Assembly (NCBI GenBank): GCA_033398695.1
Contig: CM065801.1
Coordinates: 106,385,170-106,449,169, forward strand
Length of the DNA: 64,000 nucleotides
Source: Orobanche coerulescens
Taxonomy: Eukaryota; Streptophyta; Magnoliopsida; Lamiales; Orobanchaceae
Direction of reading: 5' to 3'
Position 1 is the stretch's first letter; every line of letters begins with the position of its first letter. The notes under the pieces were generated by a model. That model was not told the DNA's origin and did no database searches. It was given only the letters and a program-made list of their open reading frames with translations. Position numbers and translations under genes: made by a program. Of the stretch, positions 1 to 10,532 are shown piece by piece.

Positions 1-821
1 CGTTGTGTGCGACTATATTGCTTGGTGATTGCTTAATGTTGTGTTGTATTGCCTTGTTGATCCCTTTGTAAGAAGGTGTTGCTATTTGGTGTTGTTCGAG
101 AAGTATATACCTCCTCGTGGTGTGTGATAACTATATGTTCACTCCGGGATGGGACTTCGAGTCCTATGAGGGGTCATTGCTTATATTCCGATCCATTGAA
201 CATTTTTGGGTTAACCACTCCGGGATGGGACTTAGAGTCCTTTGAGGAATCGTAGCTTATAGTGCGAATCCACGGTTAATCATGAGGTATGGTATATGTA
301 TTTGATAAGATGTTCACTCCGATATGGGACTTTGAGTCCTCTGAGGGGTCGTTTCTTTTACTGCAATCCATTGAACATCATGTTGGTATATTTATATGTT
401 CACTCCGGGATGAGACTTCGAGTCCTCTGAGGGGTTGCACCTTATAGTGCGATTCATTGAACATTTTTGGGTTAACCACTCCGGGATGGGACTTCGAGTC
501 CTCTGAGGGATCATAGGTTATAGTGCAAATCCATGGTTAATCATGAGGTATGGTATGAGATTTAGTTATTCCGGAATACTAATCTTAAGGTTGGTAATAT
601 GAGTAGTGATGGTATGGTATGTTACAGAGGTGTAGCCTCTGAGTTCTTTATGTGACTGTTGTCATTGTGATATACGGTACTGTGTAGTTGCCCATTGGGT
701 TATTCACTCGGGTATGTTCTGTGGGAGCATCCGAGGTTTTTGTCTCTGTATTTACCTTGGTAGATCCTCACGGAGAGGGTCTGCGGCGCTATAATAATCC
801 GGAGTGGATAGAGGTGTTACA
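1..821 (+). mobile_element. 3' part of a Ty3-gypsy LTR, cut by the window edge
   Basis: The segment ends in GAGGTGTTACA at 811-821, the terminus used by the other gypsy LTRs of this window. Shortly before it are a 'tggtagatcctcacgg' block and a 'tataataatccgg' block that match the tail of Gypsy-1 (26430-26496). The first 560 bases carry five structured 69-nt modules of the kind also seen in Gypsy-2. The 5' end lies outside the window. No primer site follows the LTR end, so this is a solo LTR or the 3' LTR of an element lying to the left. Confidence 0.75.
135..540 (+). repeat. Five stem-closed 69-nt modules
   Basis: Modules lie at 135-203, 211-279, 310-378, 396-464 and 472-540, each exactly 69 nt. 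Modules 1, 3 and 4 are closed by ATGTTCA/TGAACAT. Modules 2 and 5 are closed by TTAACC/GGTTAA (TTAACCA/TGGTTAA in 5). Inside each is a GGACT-loop-AGTCC hairpin (152-164 in module 1, 228-240 in module 2; the first pair is lost in module 4). A second hairpin is clearest in module 2 at 250-267 (TCGTA-g-CT, loop TAT, AGTGCGA). CpG-to-CpA changes have weakened the second hairpin in some copies. Confidence 0.8.
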
Positions 822-1527
822 CGCCCTCAGGCGCCTTGGAATATCAGATTAAGGTAGGTGAATATTTTCTTCCTTGGCTTCAATTTTCTGCTATTATATT
901 CGCAAATTTCAATTTGATAAAATGGTGAAACCAAACTACAATTGGAACCAGAATTCTTTTCGCTTACGTTAATTTGATGTGGCAGTCTCTGGATTCCATT
1001 TGGATTAGTTTACACGTTGCAATTTCTGATCTATTTAAAGTATGGAGCTAGAGTTTATTTACATTGGTTGAACTTTTACATATTTTCTTCATAACAAAGT
1101 TCCTTATTTTCTCCTATTTGCATTCATTATTATGTAGTTACGTGACTTGCATCTGCATCATAATCACTTGGAATTAATATTGCAGACTTGCAGACTTGTA
1201 GTCTGTGGATGATCGTTTTGTTCCAGAGATTATTTAAAATTTGTTTATGCTATGGATTGTATCGTTTTGTTACTTTTTATTTTAATATGTGTATCTTTGA
1301 AAAAGTTCAGTTATTAGATATGTTTTATATGAATAGCTAGATGGATAAATCCTGGATTTCCATTAAAGATCGTTTCACTAATGATTCTTTTAAGCATGGT
1401 TAGGAGAACATCCTTGGCATTGCATACACAAACAAGTCAGTAGAGATTAAGATAAAGTACCCACGCACCAAATGTAGAAATTCTAGATTACACTCAAGAG
1501 AAGATATGTAATATCATGTTTTAAGAT
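822..1527. other. No recognisable gene; AT-rich flank
   Basis: This stretch separates the LTR end from the CACTA transposase relic. It is AT-rich with many stops in all frames and no recognisable protein similarity. It may be the 5' non-coding part of the CACTA element, but no CACTA terminal repeat was seen. Confidence 0.5.
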
Positions 1528-2907
1528 ATGGTTTCCTTCAAGTTTACAGTTGAATATTCTCTTAATGCATCAAATGGAAATCATGAACATCATGACATGG
1601 AAGGATTGATACATGATACATTGCTGGCATCACATCACTATGGTAAACTTCATGAAAATATTGGTAGTTTTGATACTTCTAACGAAGTTCCTAAAGGACA
1701 AACACCACACCCTCAGAATCATTTTGGTGAAAATACTGAGAAGTTTTTTAAACTCTTAAAGCATGCTGAGTGTGAGTTGTTTTCTGGGTGCAGTACATTT
1801 ACTACTTTATCATTTATAATTAGATTGTTGTATGTGAAGTCACTTTGTTGGTGGAGCAACTATTTCTTCACAATGTTGATGGAAGTCTTGAAGGAGGCGT
1901 TTCAGCTCAATGATATATTCCCAAACTCTTATAGAGAAGCTTGGAACATAATTAAAGAGTTGGGACTCGAGTATAAGAAAATTCATGCATGTCCTAACGA
2001 TTGCATGTTGTATTGAAAAGATATAGAGAATGAAGAAGCTTGTAAACACTACAAGACTCCTAGTACAAGCCATTTGAGGTGCACGATGAGAGTTCAACTA
2101 AAAAGGAAAAATAAAATTCTAGCAAAAATTGCTCGTTATTTTTCTTTAAAACCTAAGTTCAAAGGTTGTTTATGTCTTCAAAAATGTCTCATTTGATGCA
2201 ATGGCATGCAGAAGAATGCATTAATGATGGGAAACTTAGGCATCCGGCAAACTCTCAAGTTTAGAGATCATTTGACGAAAAGTATCCTGACTTCACCGCT
2301 GACTGTCGTAATGTTCGACTAGGACTAGCTACCGATGGTTTTAATCCATTTAAGTCAATGAGTATTGCTCATAGTACTTGGGTTACTATTCTCATACCTT
2401 ATAATTTACCCCCGGGTAGATGTCTGAAACAGACATGTATTATTTTATCCACACTCATTGATGGTCTTCGAGGTCCAGGGAATGATATTGATGTTTATTT
2501 GCAACCACTACTTGATGAACTTCAAGAGTATGGAATCCTGGGGTTCCTACTTCTGATGCAACTGAAAAATGTATGTTCCAACTACGTGCTGCACTATTTT
2601 GGACTATGAATGACTTTCCAGCATATGCCGTTATCTCAGGTTGGAGTACAAAAGGTGCATATGCCCTTGTAATAAAAATTGCCAATCTCAGTGGCTCAAA
2701 AATGGGAAGAAACATTGTTACATGGGGCATCGTCGGTTTCTTCCAAGCGGATATAATTATCGTGCAGATAGGATCCATTTTGATGGGTCCATGGAGAATG
2801 CTCATAAACCTAAAAGATTTACTGAGATATTAGAGCAGCTAGATGGTATGGTGAATAGCTTTGGAAAGCATGAACCTAAAACATGGGGAAAAAAGGAGAA
2901 GGAATAA
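1528..2907 (+). pseudogene. CACTA (En/Spm) TNP2-type transposase relic
   Basis: The conceptual protein resembles the plant CACTA transposase family tnp2. The 1528-2016 part carries the conserved N-terminal blocks (AECELFSGC, WSNYFF, LLKEAF-like, KKIHACPNDCMLY). A TGG tryptophan codon has become TGA at 2014-2016. The match continues through WHAEECINDGKLRHPANS (about 2208-2260), VRLGLATDGFNPF (2313-2351), YNLPPG, GPGNDIDVYLQPL (2476-2514), RAALFWTMNDFPAYA (2585-2630), then a Cys-rich block and CYMGHRRFLP (about 2724-2755). These blocks fall in at least three frames, so several indels and stops are present. The family makes a DDE-type cut-and-paste transposase. This copy is inactive and lacks the C-terminal half. 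Confidence 0.85.
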
Positions 2908-3119
2908 AATATCGCATGATGATACTTCAACTTGTAGATTTTCTTTTTTCCTTTTTGTATTTTCGGCATAAAAGGTTTATCCTTCTTTAGAGTTGATAGG
3001 GACTTGACAGGGACTTGACCATTTAAAGTTGCAGGAAGAACAACCATTCGGTGTGGGAGTTCACGAACATGATGCATCAAGAAACATCAAGATGCATGGA
3101 AAAACACGACTAACGTCAC
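2908..3119. other. Unassigned sequence 3' of the CACTA relic
   Basis: No coding similarity was recognised. The segment links the CACTA relic to a minus-strand LTR-like region. It has a T-rich run near 2940-2960 and a repeated GGGACTTGAC pair at 2999-3018. Confidence 0.4.
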
Positions 3120-4140
3120 GTCACAACGGAACTTCGTTTGACAACTTCATACTGTTCAATTGGAACTTTGTGGTTATCGACGAATAGAGCAAATCGATTA
3201 CAACTCGACAAAAATAATACAAATGATATCTGAAAAACAATAAATACGAGACACAATATTTTAGCATGGAAAACTCCTCAAGACGAGAGTAAAAACCACG
3301 GGACCGAAACCGCTTAAATCCACTATCACCAACACACACAATACACAACCATCCCTAATACAAACTAGGGGTATACACCAATCGTCAAATACTCGATAAT
3401 AAACGTTCTTCAAGTATTTGGAATACAACAACAATAATAAGATCGAGAAAAGAAAACACCGTAAATAGCTTACACAAAAAACTAACGAAATACCCGAACT
3501 TTTGGACTCAAAACCTCGATCTACACCGGTGAAAAGATTTGTCCAATAGCTACCAAGCTCTTGTCAAAAGATCACGATAATCCGACCGATAAATCTCCGG
3601 GAAATTGAAGAAATGTATTTCTCTCTCTTGTTTCTCTCTCTATCTCTCTCTTGATGTTCTTCAAAATGTGTATGATGAAAGTAAGAAACTCCCGTAAGAA
3701 AACCAACTAAAATAGATCCCCATTGCTGGTTGACCTCCGTGTGCCGCGGCCCGGACCAAGTGTGCCGCGGCACACACCAAGAAAAACTGCCCAGTGATTC
3801 GAGCAGGGGCCGCGACCCGGCAGGAGGGTGCCGCGGCCCATAGTACAGGCCGCTCGGCCTTGTGAAGCAAAATGACGGGGGCCGCGACTCGAAAGGAATG
3901 TGCCGCGGCCCCAGTTGCATAATTGGGAGGGGGTCGGCAGGTTTGAAGGGTGATCGGCAGGGGGGATCGGTAGGGGCCGCGGCCCAGAGTAGAGTCCCGG
4001 CCAGATTATTGGTTGATTTCCGGGGGCCGTGGCTTAGCAGCCTTGTGCAGGATGAGAAAGTGGTCTATATTTTGAAAATTACTCCTAGAGTTTTTTTATC
4101 CGATCATATGGCCATTTTGTTTAGAAGTTTGTACTTGTGA
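3120..4140 (-). mobile_element. LTR-like region of an unclassified retroelement
   Basis: Read on the minus strand, this holds a CpG-rich palindrome array (4032-3741), then a GA-rich leader (about 3660-3600, 'gagagagaga'-like), then about 450 bp of T-rich sequence resembling an LTR R/U5 region. That order is the same as in the gypsy LTRs of this window, and the palindrome core (GCCGCGGC) is the one used by Gypsy-2. No LTR termini, PBS or PPT were found, so the boundaries and family are unknown. Open frames across the array on both strands come from base composition and are not supported as genes. Confidence 0.45.
3741..4032 (-). repeat. CpG-rich GCCGCGGC palindrome array (orphan)
   Basis: About seven copies of GCCGCGGC or one-base variants (CCGCGACCC, CCGTGGC) occur in under 300 bp, with strongly GC-rich spacers inside AT-rich surroundings. 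One copy reads GTGCCGCGGCACAC exactly as in the Gypsy-2 LTRs. A GA-rich leader follows in the minus direction, as in Gypsy-2. Confidence 0.7.
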
Positions 4141-4514
4141 TTATGGAGAAAACTCGAAGTATTCTGTCCTACTGACCAATATGGAGGATTTGAATTGCAT
4201 AAATTTATGAAAGTTTTCGAAGGATTGGACTATATTAGATTTTTTTTTCATAATGCGGCATGTTCAAGTGATACTCTGTGAAGAATTTTATTTTGCATGT
4301 TCAATTTTTTTAATACCTTGAGAAAGAAACACATTTAATAATCGTTTAGACGAAATTTTATCAAGGAATTGTTTGGTGCAGTGGCGGTTTCTATGTCTAT
4401 GCAGATTTAATAATGTTTAGAAAAAAATTTATCAAGAAATTGTTTGTTGCAGTGGTATGGTTTCTGTCTCGGTCCAGATTGATGCGCGTTCGAAACTGCT
4501 TGCCTGCATAATTG
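4141..4514. other. No gene; flank of the LINE 3' end
   Basis: AT-rich sequence with two related copies of a phrase around 'caagaaattgtttg...gcagtgg' (about 4358-4390 and 4433-4457). It also has a weak RNA polymerase III B-box-like GCGTTCGAAAC at 4487-4497. It directly abuts the poly-T that marks the LINE 3' end, so it probably contains the LINE target site. No duplication could be assigned. Confidence 0.35.
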
Positions 4515-4539
4515 TTTTTTTTTTCTTTTTTTTTTTTTT
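4515..4539 (-). other. Poly-A tail of the LINE (poly-T on plus strand)
   Basis: A 25-bp nearly pure T run, broken by one C, lies immediately beyond the LINE 3' coding end. It fits the reverse complement of a poly-A tail used for target-primed reverse transcription. Confidence 0.7.
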
Positions 4540-4599
4540 GTTTTAACATTTTGTTATATTTGGGTGTAAATTCAAATATATTAGTTTTTTACATTTACA

Positions 4600-5995
4600 A
4601 GAATATACTTTCTCCAATTCCAAGAAACCGCATATCATTTTCAATCATCTTTATCCAAGTTTTCTTGGGTCTTCCACTACCTTTCACAACATTACTTGTT
4701 CCCCAACTTTCTAGCCTCCTCACTGGGGCATCAACATGTCTTCTTCTCACATGACCAAACTATCGTAATCGATTCTCCATCATCTTGTCTTCTATAGCCG
4801 CAACTCTTACCTTCTATCTAATCACCTCATTTCTGAGCCGATCCTTTTTTGTATGACTACACATCCATCGTAGCATACGCATCTCCGCCACATTCATCAT
4901 TTGAACGTGACACTGTTTGATAGCCCCACACTCGGAGCCATATAACAGCGCAGGCCGAATTGCCGTGCGGTAAAATTTACCCTTTAATCTATGAGGCATG
5001 TCAGGATCACATAAAACCCCTGTGGCACTCTTCCACTTCAACCATCTGTGAGCCACATCTCCATGTAGCTCTCCATTCTTTTGGATAATAGATCCAAGAT
5101 ACCGAAAGAAAGTGGATCCATGAACAACTTTCCCATCAAATGTGATCATCCCCGCCTCTCTATCACTGTTTTCGCTAAACCTACATTCCATATATTGAGT
5201 CTTACTTCTGCTCAGCCTAAAGCCTCGAGCTTCCAACGTATCCCTCCAAAGTTTCAATTTCTGTTGCACTCCAACCATCGTTTCATCAATCAACACAATA
5301 TCATCTGCGAACATCATACACCACGGAACGTCATTTTGAATTTCTCTTATCAATTCGTCCATGACTATGGCAAAGAGAAAAGGACTAAGAGCAAATCCTT
5401 GATGAACCCCAATCGTAATAGGGAATTCTTCTGTCCTCCCAACATTAGTACGTACACTTGTACTAGCTCCCTCATACATGTCCTTTATAATGTCAATATA
5501 TTTTCGCGATACACCCTTCTTTGCTAAGGCCCACCAAAGTACTCCTCTTGGTACTTTATCATATGCCTTCTCTAAATCAATAAAAACCATATGTAGATTT
5601 TTCTTTTTATCTCGATAATGTTCCATCAACTGCCGGATAAGATAAATTGCTTTCATGGTCGATCTTCCAGGCATAAATCCAAACTGATTTTCTGTTATCT
5701 TCACACATTTCCTGATCCTTTGTTCAATCACTCGTTCCCACAACTTCATGGTATGACTCATTAGTTTAATTCCGCGATAATTAGAACAATCTTGAACATC
5801 ACCTTTGTTCTTATACAAAGGGACGAGAATACTTTTCCTCCATGCTGATGGCATCTTATTGCTTCTCCAAATCTTATTGAAAAGCATAGTTACCCATTCG
5901 ATCCCTCTCTCCCCCAAACACCTCCAAACTTCAATAGGTATACCATCTGGTCCTTCTGCTTTCTTTGACCCCATCTTCTTCAATGCAATTGTCAC
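4600..5995 (-). pseudogene. RTE LINE reverse transcriptase
   Basis: The open part (5995-4814, 393 codons) begins in the fingers region with [15 protein letters not shown] at residues 11-25. It then has [16 protein letters not shown] (61-76), [11 protein letters not shown] (103-113), [13 protein letters not shown] (138-150), a [10 protein letters not shown] motif (196-205) and the catalytic FADD at 229-232. The family usually has Ser rather than Phe after HQG. A stop at 4811-4813 interrupts the tail. Similarity resumes downstream (RRRHVDAPVRR, GRPKKTWIKMI) to about 4600, so the ancestral protein was roughly 70 residues longer. The enzyme copies LINE RNA at nicked target DNA. The catalytic residues are intact but the frame is separated from the endonuclease. 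Confidence 0.9.
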
Positions 5996-7338
5996 TTAAC
6001 CCTTTTGAATTCTCCTATTAAACTCTGGTTAATTATACTCGAGGGGATGTTTAAATTCCCAATATCTTGTTCTTGATGGCCATTGAAAAGGGTATCAAAG
6101 TATGAGCTCCATCTCTCTTTTATCTCTTTATCTTGAACCAAAACTTTTTGGTCAGTATCTATTACATATTTAACTTTTCCAATATCTCACATCTTCTTCT
6201 CTCTTATTCGAGCAAGTTTGTAGATATCTTTTTCCCCTTCTTTTGTATCTAATCTTTTATATAATTCTTGATTGACCTTTGATCGGGCATTTCTCACTGC
6301 CTTTTTAGCTTCTGTTCGAGCTTTCTTGTACTTCTCATAATTCTCATCACTCGAGCATTTACCCAATACCTTATAACATTCACGTTTGGTCTTTATCGCT
6401 TGCTTAACTTCATCATTCCACCAAGATGTGTCCTTACTTGATGGTCTGTTTCCTTTAGATTCTCCTAGGACTTCTTTTGCAACTTCCTTTATGTTATGCT
6501 CTATCAAGTTCCACATCGAATCTATATCCATCTCCATGCAATCAGACCAAATACCACTATCAGCAATCTTAGCCATAAAAGTATGTTGACTCTCCCCTTG
6601 GAGCTTCCACCACTTAATTCGAGGGTCAACTTGTGGTCTACTCTTTCTTAAGTGCCTCTTACCTCGAAAGTCAAGCACCAGAACCCTATGCTGCATTGCA
6701 GCACTCTCACCGGGTATCACCTTGCAATTAGTAAAACTTTTCCTCCAAACATTCCTTACTAAAAAGAAATCAATCTGACATGCATTACCTCCATTTCTAT
6801 GTGTCACTAAATGAGAGTCCCTTTTCTCCAACCAAGTGTTCATAATACCCAAGTCATGAGCTAATGCGAAATCCAATATACGATTTCCTGCTTCATTCCT
6901 ATCCCCAAAACCAAAGCCACCATGAATTCTCTCAAAGCCATCTCTGTTAACACCGACATGCCCATTGAGGTCACCACCAATGATCAATTTCTCACCCATA
7001 GGAATTCGTTCGACATCCTCTTCCAAATCTTCCCAAAATTCTTGTTTGATCGATGCATCTATTCCTACTTGTGGTGCATAAGCACTTATGATAGTTAGAA
7101 ACTCACCCCTTATCATAAGCTTAATACTCATTATTCTATCGCTCTTTCTTGACACTTCCACCACATCATCAATGAATTCTTTATCAATGACGATACCCAC
7201 TCCATTTTTACTTCTATCATTTCCAGAGTACCAAAGCTTGTAACCCCAAGGAGCTAACACTCTTGCCTTTTCGCCAACCCACTTAGTCTCTTTTAGACAC
7301 ATTATGTGAATCCTCCTCCTTTTCATAACCTCTCCCAC
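5996..7338 (-). pseudogene. RTE LINE apurinic endonuclease and linker
   Basis: The open part 7338-6187 encodes an exonuclease/endonuclease/phosphatase-fold domain: KETKW at residues 16-20, SAYAPQ at 85-90, GGDLNGH at 121-127, CQIDFFLVR with Asp at 190, and HRVLVLDF with His at 217. These are the metal-binding and catalytic positions of LINE endonucleases, which nick the target strand to prime reverse transcription. A linker with WWNDEVKQAI follows. The frame stops at 6187-6189 (KKM-stop), but similarity continues in the same frame to about 6000 (KERWSSYFDTLFNG). There a one-base shift leads into the reverse transcriptase frame. Two small lesions thus split what was one polyprotein. Confidence 0.88.
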
Positions 7339-7731
7339 TTATGCTAATCTCCCCATCAAAGAGGCAACGTTCCAAGTTCCAAACCGCACCTTATTACCCT
7401 TACTAGCCGCATGGACTAACTTCTCTGTCTGTCCCTGTCCACGCTGCAAGGATTCTAGCACAATTGACACCACACCCATACTTCGAGGTGGCGCGCCGCT
7501 TCCGGGCGACGACCTAGCAACCCTTACATATTTTCCACTACACCCGGGCTTATGAAGTGTAGTGCATCCTTGCTTATTTGACACCACCCTCAGATGTAAA
7601 GGTAGCGCGCCGCTTCTGGGCGACGACCTAGCAACCCTCACATACTTATCACTGCACTCAGGCCTATGAAATGCAGCCCGTCGCTTCTGAAGAGACGCCC
7701 CAGCGATTTTCGAAGTTTGATTCATGTCCAT
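7339..7731 (-). pseudogene. N-terminal region of the RTE polyprotein, internally duplicated
   Basis: This 130-codon stretch ends with KVRFGTWNVASLMGRLA, the start of the endonuclease domain. It is cut from the rest by a nonsense codon at 7339-7341; similarity continues unbroken as VGEVMKRRRI. The first hundred residues are basic and Cys/Pro-rich and hold a 38-residue direct duplication around YVRVARSSP. I recognise no domain in it. The ATG at 7729-7731 is a plausible start because the upstream frame soon closes, but this is not certain. Confidence 0.7.
7491..7718 (-). repeat. 114-bp in-frame duplication in the RTE N-terminus
   Basis: The block GCGCGCCGCTTC recurs at 7491 and 7605, a period of 114 bp (38 codons). 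Both copies encode KYVRVARSSP flanked by a Cys and a GXXVVS tail. The copies have diverged moderately. Confidence 0.8.
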
Positions 7732-7839
7732 GGGATGTGACGAGTTTTACGCTGGCTGCCACTAACCTACCGCAACCCTCCTCTTTTATCCGGGCTTGAG
7801 ACCGGAAATGAATGTCAAGAAGACACCCACAGACAGAGT

Positions 7840-8720
7840 TAAATTGTCGTAATTTCGAGATATAAAAATAAGTGTCGCATCTGTGTCAGTAAACTATGAC
7901 CAAATATTTAGATGACGCACAATGGGCGTAAATATACGACATTGCAACACTATTCTAAATGTATTGTATAATTATGACACTTTATTGAAGTGTCGCAAAT
8001 AAATTATCCCAATTTGGAGATATAAAAATGAGTACCGCATTTGTGTCACTAAACTGCGACACAATATTTAGATGAAGCACAAATTAATGTAAATATACGA
8101 CATTGTAAGTATGTTTTTAAATAAAAACAGACAATGAAACTTTTTTTGGAGAAAAAAAATACATTAATATTATGCACAAAATGACAAACATAAAAAACTC
8201 AAGTATGTGTTCCCTAAAAAAAAATTCAAGTATGATTGTTTCAGGCAGATTCGAACCCAGATTCATTGGAATTTGTTACATAAAATAAGTGTCGCATTTG
8301 TGTCACTAAACTAAGACACAATATTTAGATGATTCACAACTGACATAAATATACGACACTGAATGCAACACTATTATAAATACGTTGTATAATTATGACA
8401 TTTTATGTAGGTGTCGCAAATAAATTGTCGTAATTTTAAGACATGAAAATAAGTGTCACATCTGTATCACTAAACTATTACAAAATATTTAGATGACGCA
8501 CAATGGACGTAAATATATGAAATTGCAACACTATTCTAAATGTGTTACATAATTATGACACTTTATTGAAGTGTAGCAAATAAATTGTCGCAATTTTGAG
8601 ATATAAAATGAGTGCCACATCTGTATCACTAAACTTTTACAAAATATTTAGATGACGCACAATTGATGTAAATATACGATATTGGATGCAATAATATTCT
8701 AAATGTGTTGTGTAATTATG
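7840..8720. repeat. ~160-bp degenerate tandem repeat with GTGTCGCA motifs
   Basis: Four to five imperfect copies share the phrases GAGATATAAAA, TATTTAGATGACGCACAA, TAAATATACGACATTG, ATTATGACACTTTATTGAAG and GTGTCGCAAATAAATTGTCG. The copies begin near 7840, 8001, 8280, 8425 and 8585. An unrelated A-rich block (about 8110-8275) separates copies 2 and 3. Short GCGACAC/GTGTCGC inverted motifs recur inside each copy. Such motifs are common in subterminal regions of CACTA elements, but no CACTA terminus was seen here. Confidence 0.7.
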
Positions 8721-9385
8721 AAAGGAAAACTGTAAGACCAAAGAAAATGGTTCCCCCTCCGAGACGACAATCATACTGGAACCAAAATCCTAGATGTTAC
8801 ATGAATAACATTCACGATTACAGCGAATACGTGTCTGTCCCACATATATATCACAAAACTGACCTACAACAAACCAATTGTTGTCAAGCGAATTTGGGTA
8901 CCAAAAGGCACTAACATCTATGGACCCAAAAATCAAAGGGGACCTGAATCTACCTAATTTTTTTGATTGCAGGACATTAAGGAGAAGGACATCTGGTACT
9001 CAATAGAGGATATTCTCGGCACATGACAGGAGATAAAAAGCTGTCAGATTATGTAGAAGGTCGCGGTCCAAAGGTGCAATTCGTTGACAAATTTAAAGGA
9101 AGAATAAGAGGGAAAGGAACCCTGCTTGTAGGGAAGTTTAAGGTCACCAGTGTAGACTATGATGAAGGATTACAATATAATTAATCAACTTAGTATTAGC
9201 CAGTTCTGTGACAAACAGTTCTCTTAGATCATTGTAGGGTGAAGGACATCAAGACCAAGCAAGTCGTCCTTACAGGAAGTAAGTCAGGTAGTATGTACAT
9301 TGCTGACTGGATGCCCACAAGCTCCACTATTCCATGTTTTGTTGCCAAAGGCACTGCAGATCAAAGCAGGCTATGACACAAAAGT
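8705..9385 (+). pseudogene. SIRE-type Copia gag tail, protease and GAG-pre-integrase
   Basis: A gag C-terminal stretch (8705-8914) leads into the protease region. The normally conserved D-S-G is corrupted, but SRHMTGDK just after it is kept (about 9015-9038). It continues as YVEGRGPKVQF and KGRIRGKGTLLVGKFKVTSVDY to about 9165. The GAG-pre-integrase part follows (RVKDIKTKQVVLTGSKSGSMY, about 9238-9300, then FVAKGTADQSRL). Multiple frames are needed. The ancestral protease would process the polyprotein; this copy cannot be active. Confidence 0.75.
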
Positions 9386-10250
9386 ATGTCGTACATCAAC
9401 TTCAAGACTATCAACAAGCTCGCTCGACAGGGAATGGTCAGAGGCTTGCCCGATCTGTTATTTCATAAAAACATCATATGTAGACCCTGTCAGAAAGGCA
9501 AGAAAGTTAAGACAACCCTAAAAATCAAGTCATATATGTCCATCCACGGGGTATTGGATTTGCTACACATGGACCTCTACGGTCCTGTAGACCCTGCAAG
9601 CTTGGGAGGTAAGAAATACTGTCTTGTTATTGTTGACGATTTTTTCAGGTATGCTTGGACAATCTTTCTGAGCAAGAAGAAAGACACCATCAAAAAATTT
9701 CCAGAGCACCTGAAGAAGCTAGAGAATGAGAAAGGGCCGAGTATTGTATCCATTCGTTCCAAGAGAGGCACAAAATTCACAAATCTCTTTATAGAGCAGT
9801 ACTGTGTGGATAATAGAATAGAGCACGAATACTCAGCATCCTGTACTCCTCAACAAAATGGCATTGCCGAGCGAAAGAACATGATGCTCAAGGAAGCAAC
9901 AAGAACCATGCTAACCACAAGCAAATTGCCGCAGCGGTTATGGGGAGAAGCAACAAATACAACATGCTACACATAAAATGGATGTATCATCAACAAGCAT
10001 CACAACAAAACAGCATATGAGGTATGTAATAATAAAACTCCAATGGTTGCATACTTTCACATTTTTGGTTACAGGTGTTATGTACTAAATAATGGGAAGG
10101 ACTAACTCAAGACCCTCGACGAAAAGTCAGATGAAGGTATTTTCATGGGATACTCCTCTATCAGCAAAGCTTTCAGGATATTTAACAAAAGGAAGCTGAA
10201 AATAGAGGAACTCGTCCATGTATTATTTGATGACAAAATCCTACAGGAGT
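9386..10250 (+). pseudogene. SIRE-type Copia integrase
   Basis: The open portion 9386-9976 has part of the zinc-binding region (KNIICRPCQKGK, residues 28-39) and a catalytic core with LLHMDLYGPVDPASLGGKKY (first Asp), VDDFFRYAWTIFL, SIRSKRGTKFTN (second catalytic Asp replaced; the family has SDRGTEF/SDHGREF here) and TPQQNGIAERKN (catalytic Glu kept). After a stop at 9974-9976 the match goes on through the C-terminal part (FHIFGYRCYVLNN, DEKSDEGIFMGYSS) to about 10250 with further stops. Loss of the second Asp means no integrase activity. Confidence 0.82.
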
Positions 10251-10532
10251 AGAAGACATAACCCAAAGTATCTAAACACTCTCTATTAATGATCCCCAAA
10301 CTCTAATAGAACCTCTCGTAGACATAGAAATCAATTCCGCCACTGTAAGAACAGAAGTAGTCGAAGGCGATCTTGTCTGGTGAAGGCGAGACTACTGACT
10401 TCTGAGAATCTGACATGGTATGCCGAGCTAAAACCTTATAGGAGGTGGCTACTTTGTGTACAGCAAGAATAATATTCTGAGAAGTCTCAATTTCCTGAAT
10501 GGAAATCTCAAGCCAAACTTAGGAGACTAGCT

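Larger units (their letters stand above)
4515..7810 (-). mobile_element. Near full-length RTE-clade LINE
   Basis: Read on the minus strand it has an N-terminal region (7731-7339), an apurinic endonuclease (from 7338), a linker, reverse transcriptase (5995-4814) and a C-terminal tail, ending in poly-A (poly-T at 4515-4539 on the plus strand). There is no RNase H, gag or LTR, and the order is that of plant RTE elements. Lesions are few: nonsense codons at 7339-7341, 6187-6189 and 4811-4813, and a frameshift near 6000. The 5' boundary is not sharp and is placed near 7745-7810, before the tandem repeats start. Confidence 0.88.

Noticed and set aside
135..540. 69-nt modules as tRNA genes or tRNA-derived repeats
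   Set aside because: The size and 7-bp closing stem are tRNA-like, but there are no A or B boxes, no TTCGA T loop at the right place and only two inner hairpins.
5081..5527. 148-codon plus-strand open frame
   Set aside because: It is antisense to the LINE reverse transcriptase, which has full motif support on the minus strand.
8243..8258. Possible tRNA/SINE B box on the minus strand (TGGGTTCGAATC)
   Set aside because: No A box at the right distance and no SINE-like tail. A single match of this length is expected by chance in 64 kb.
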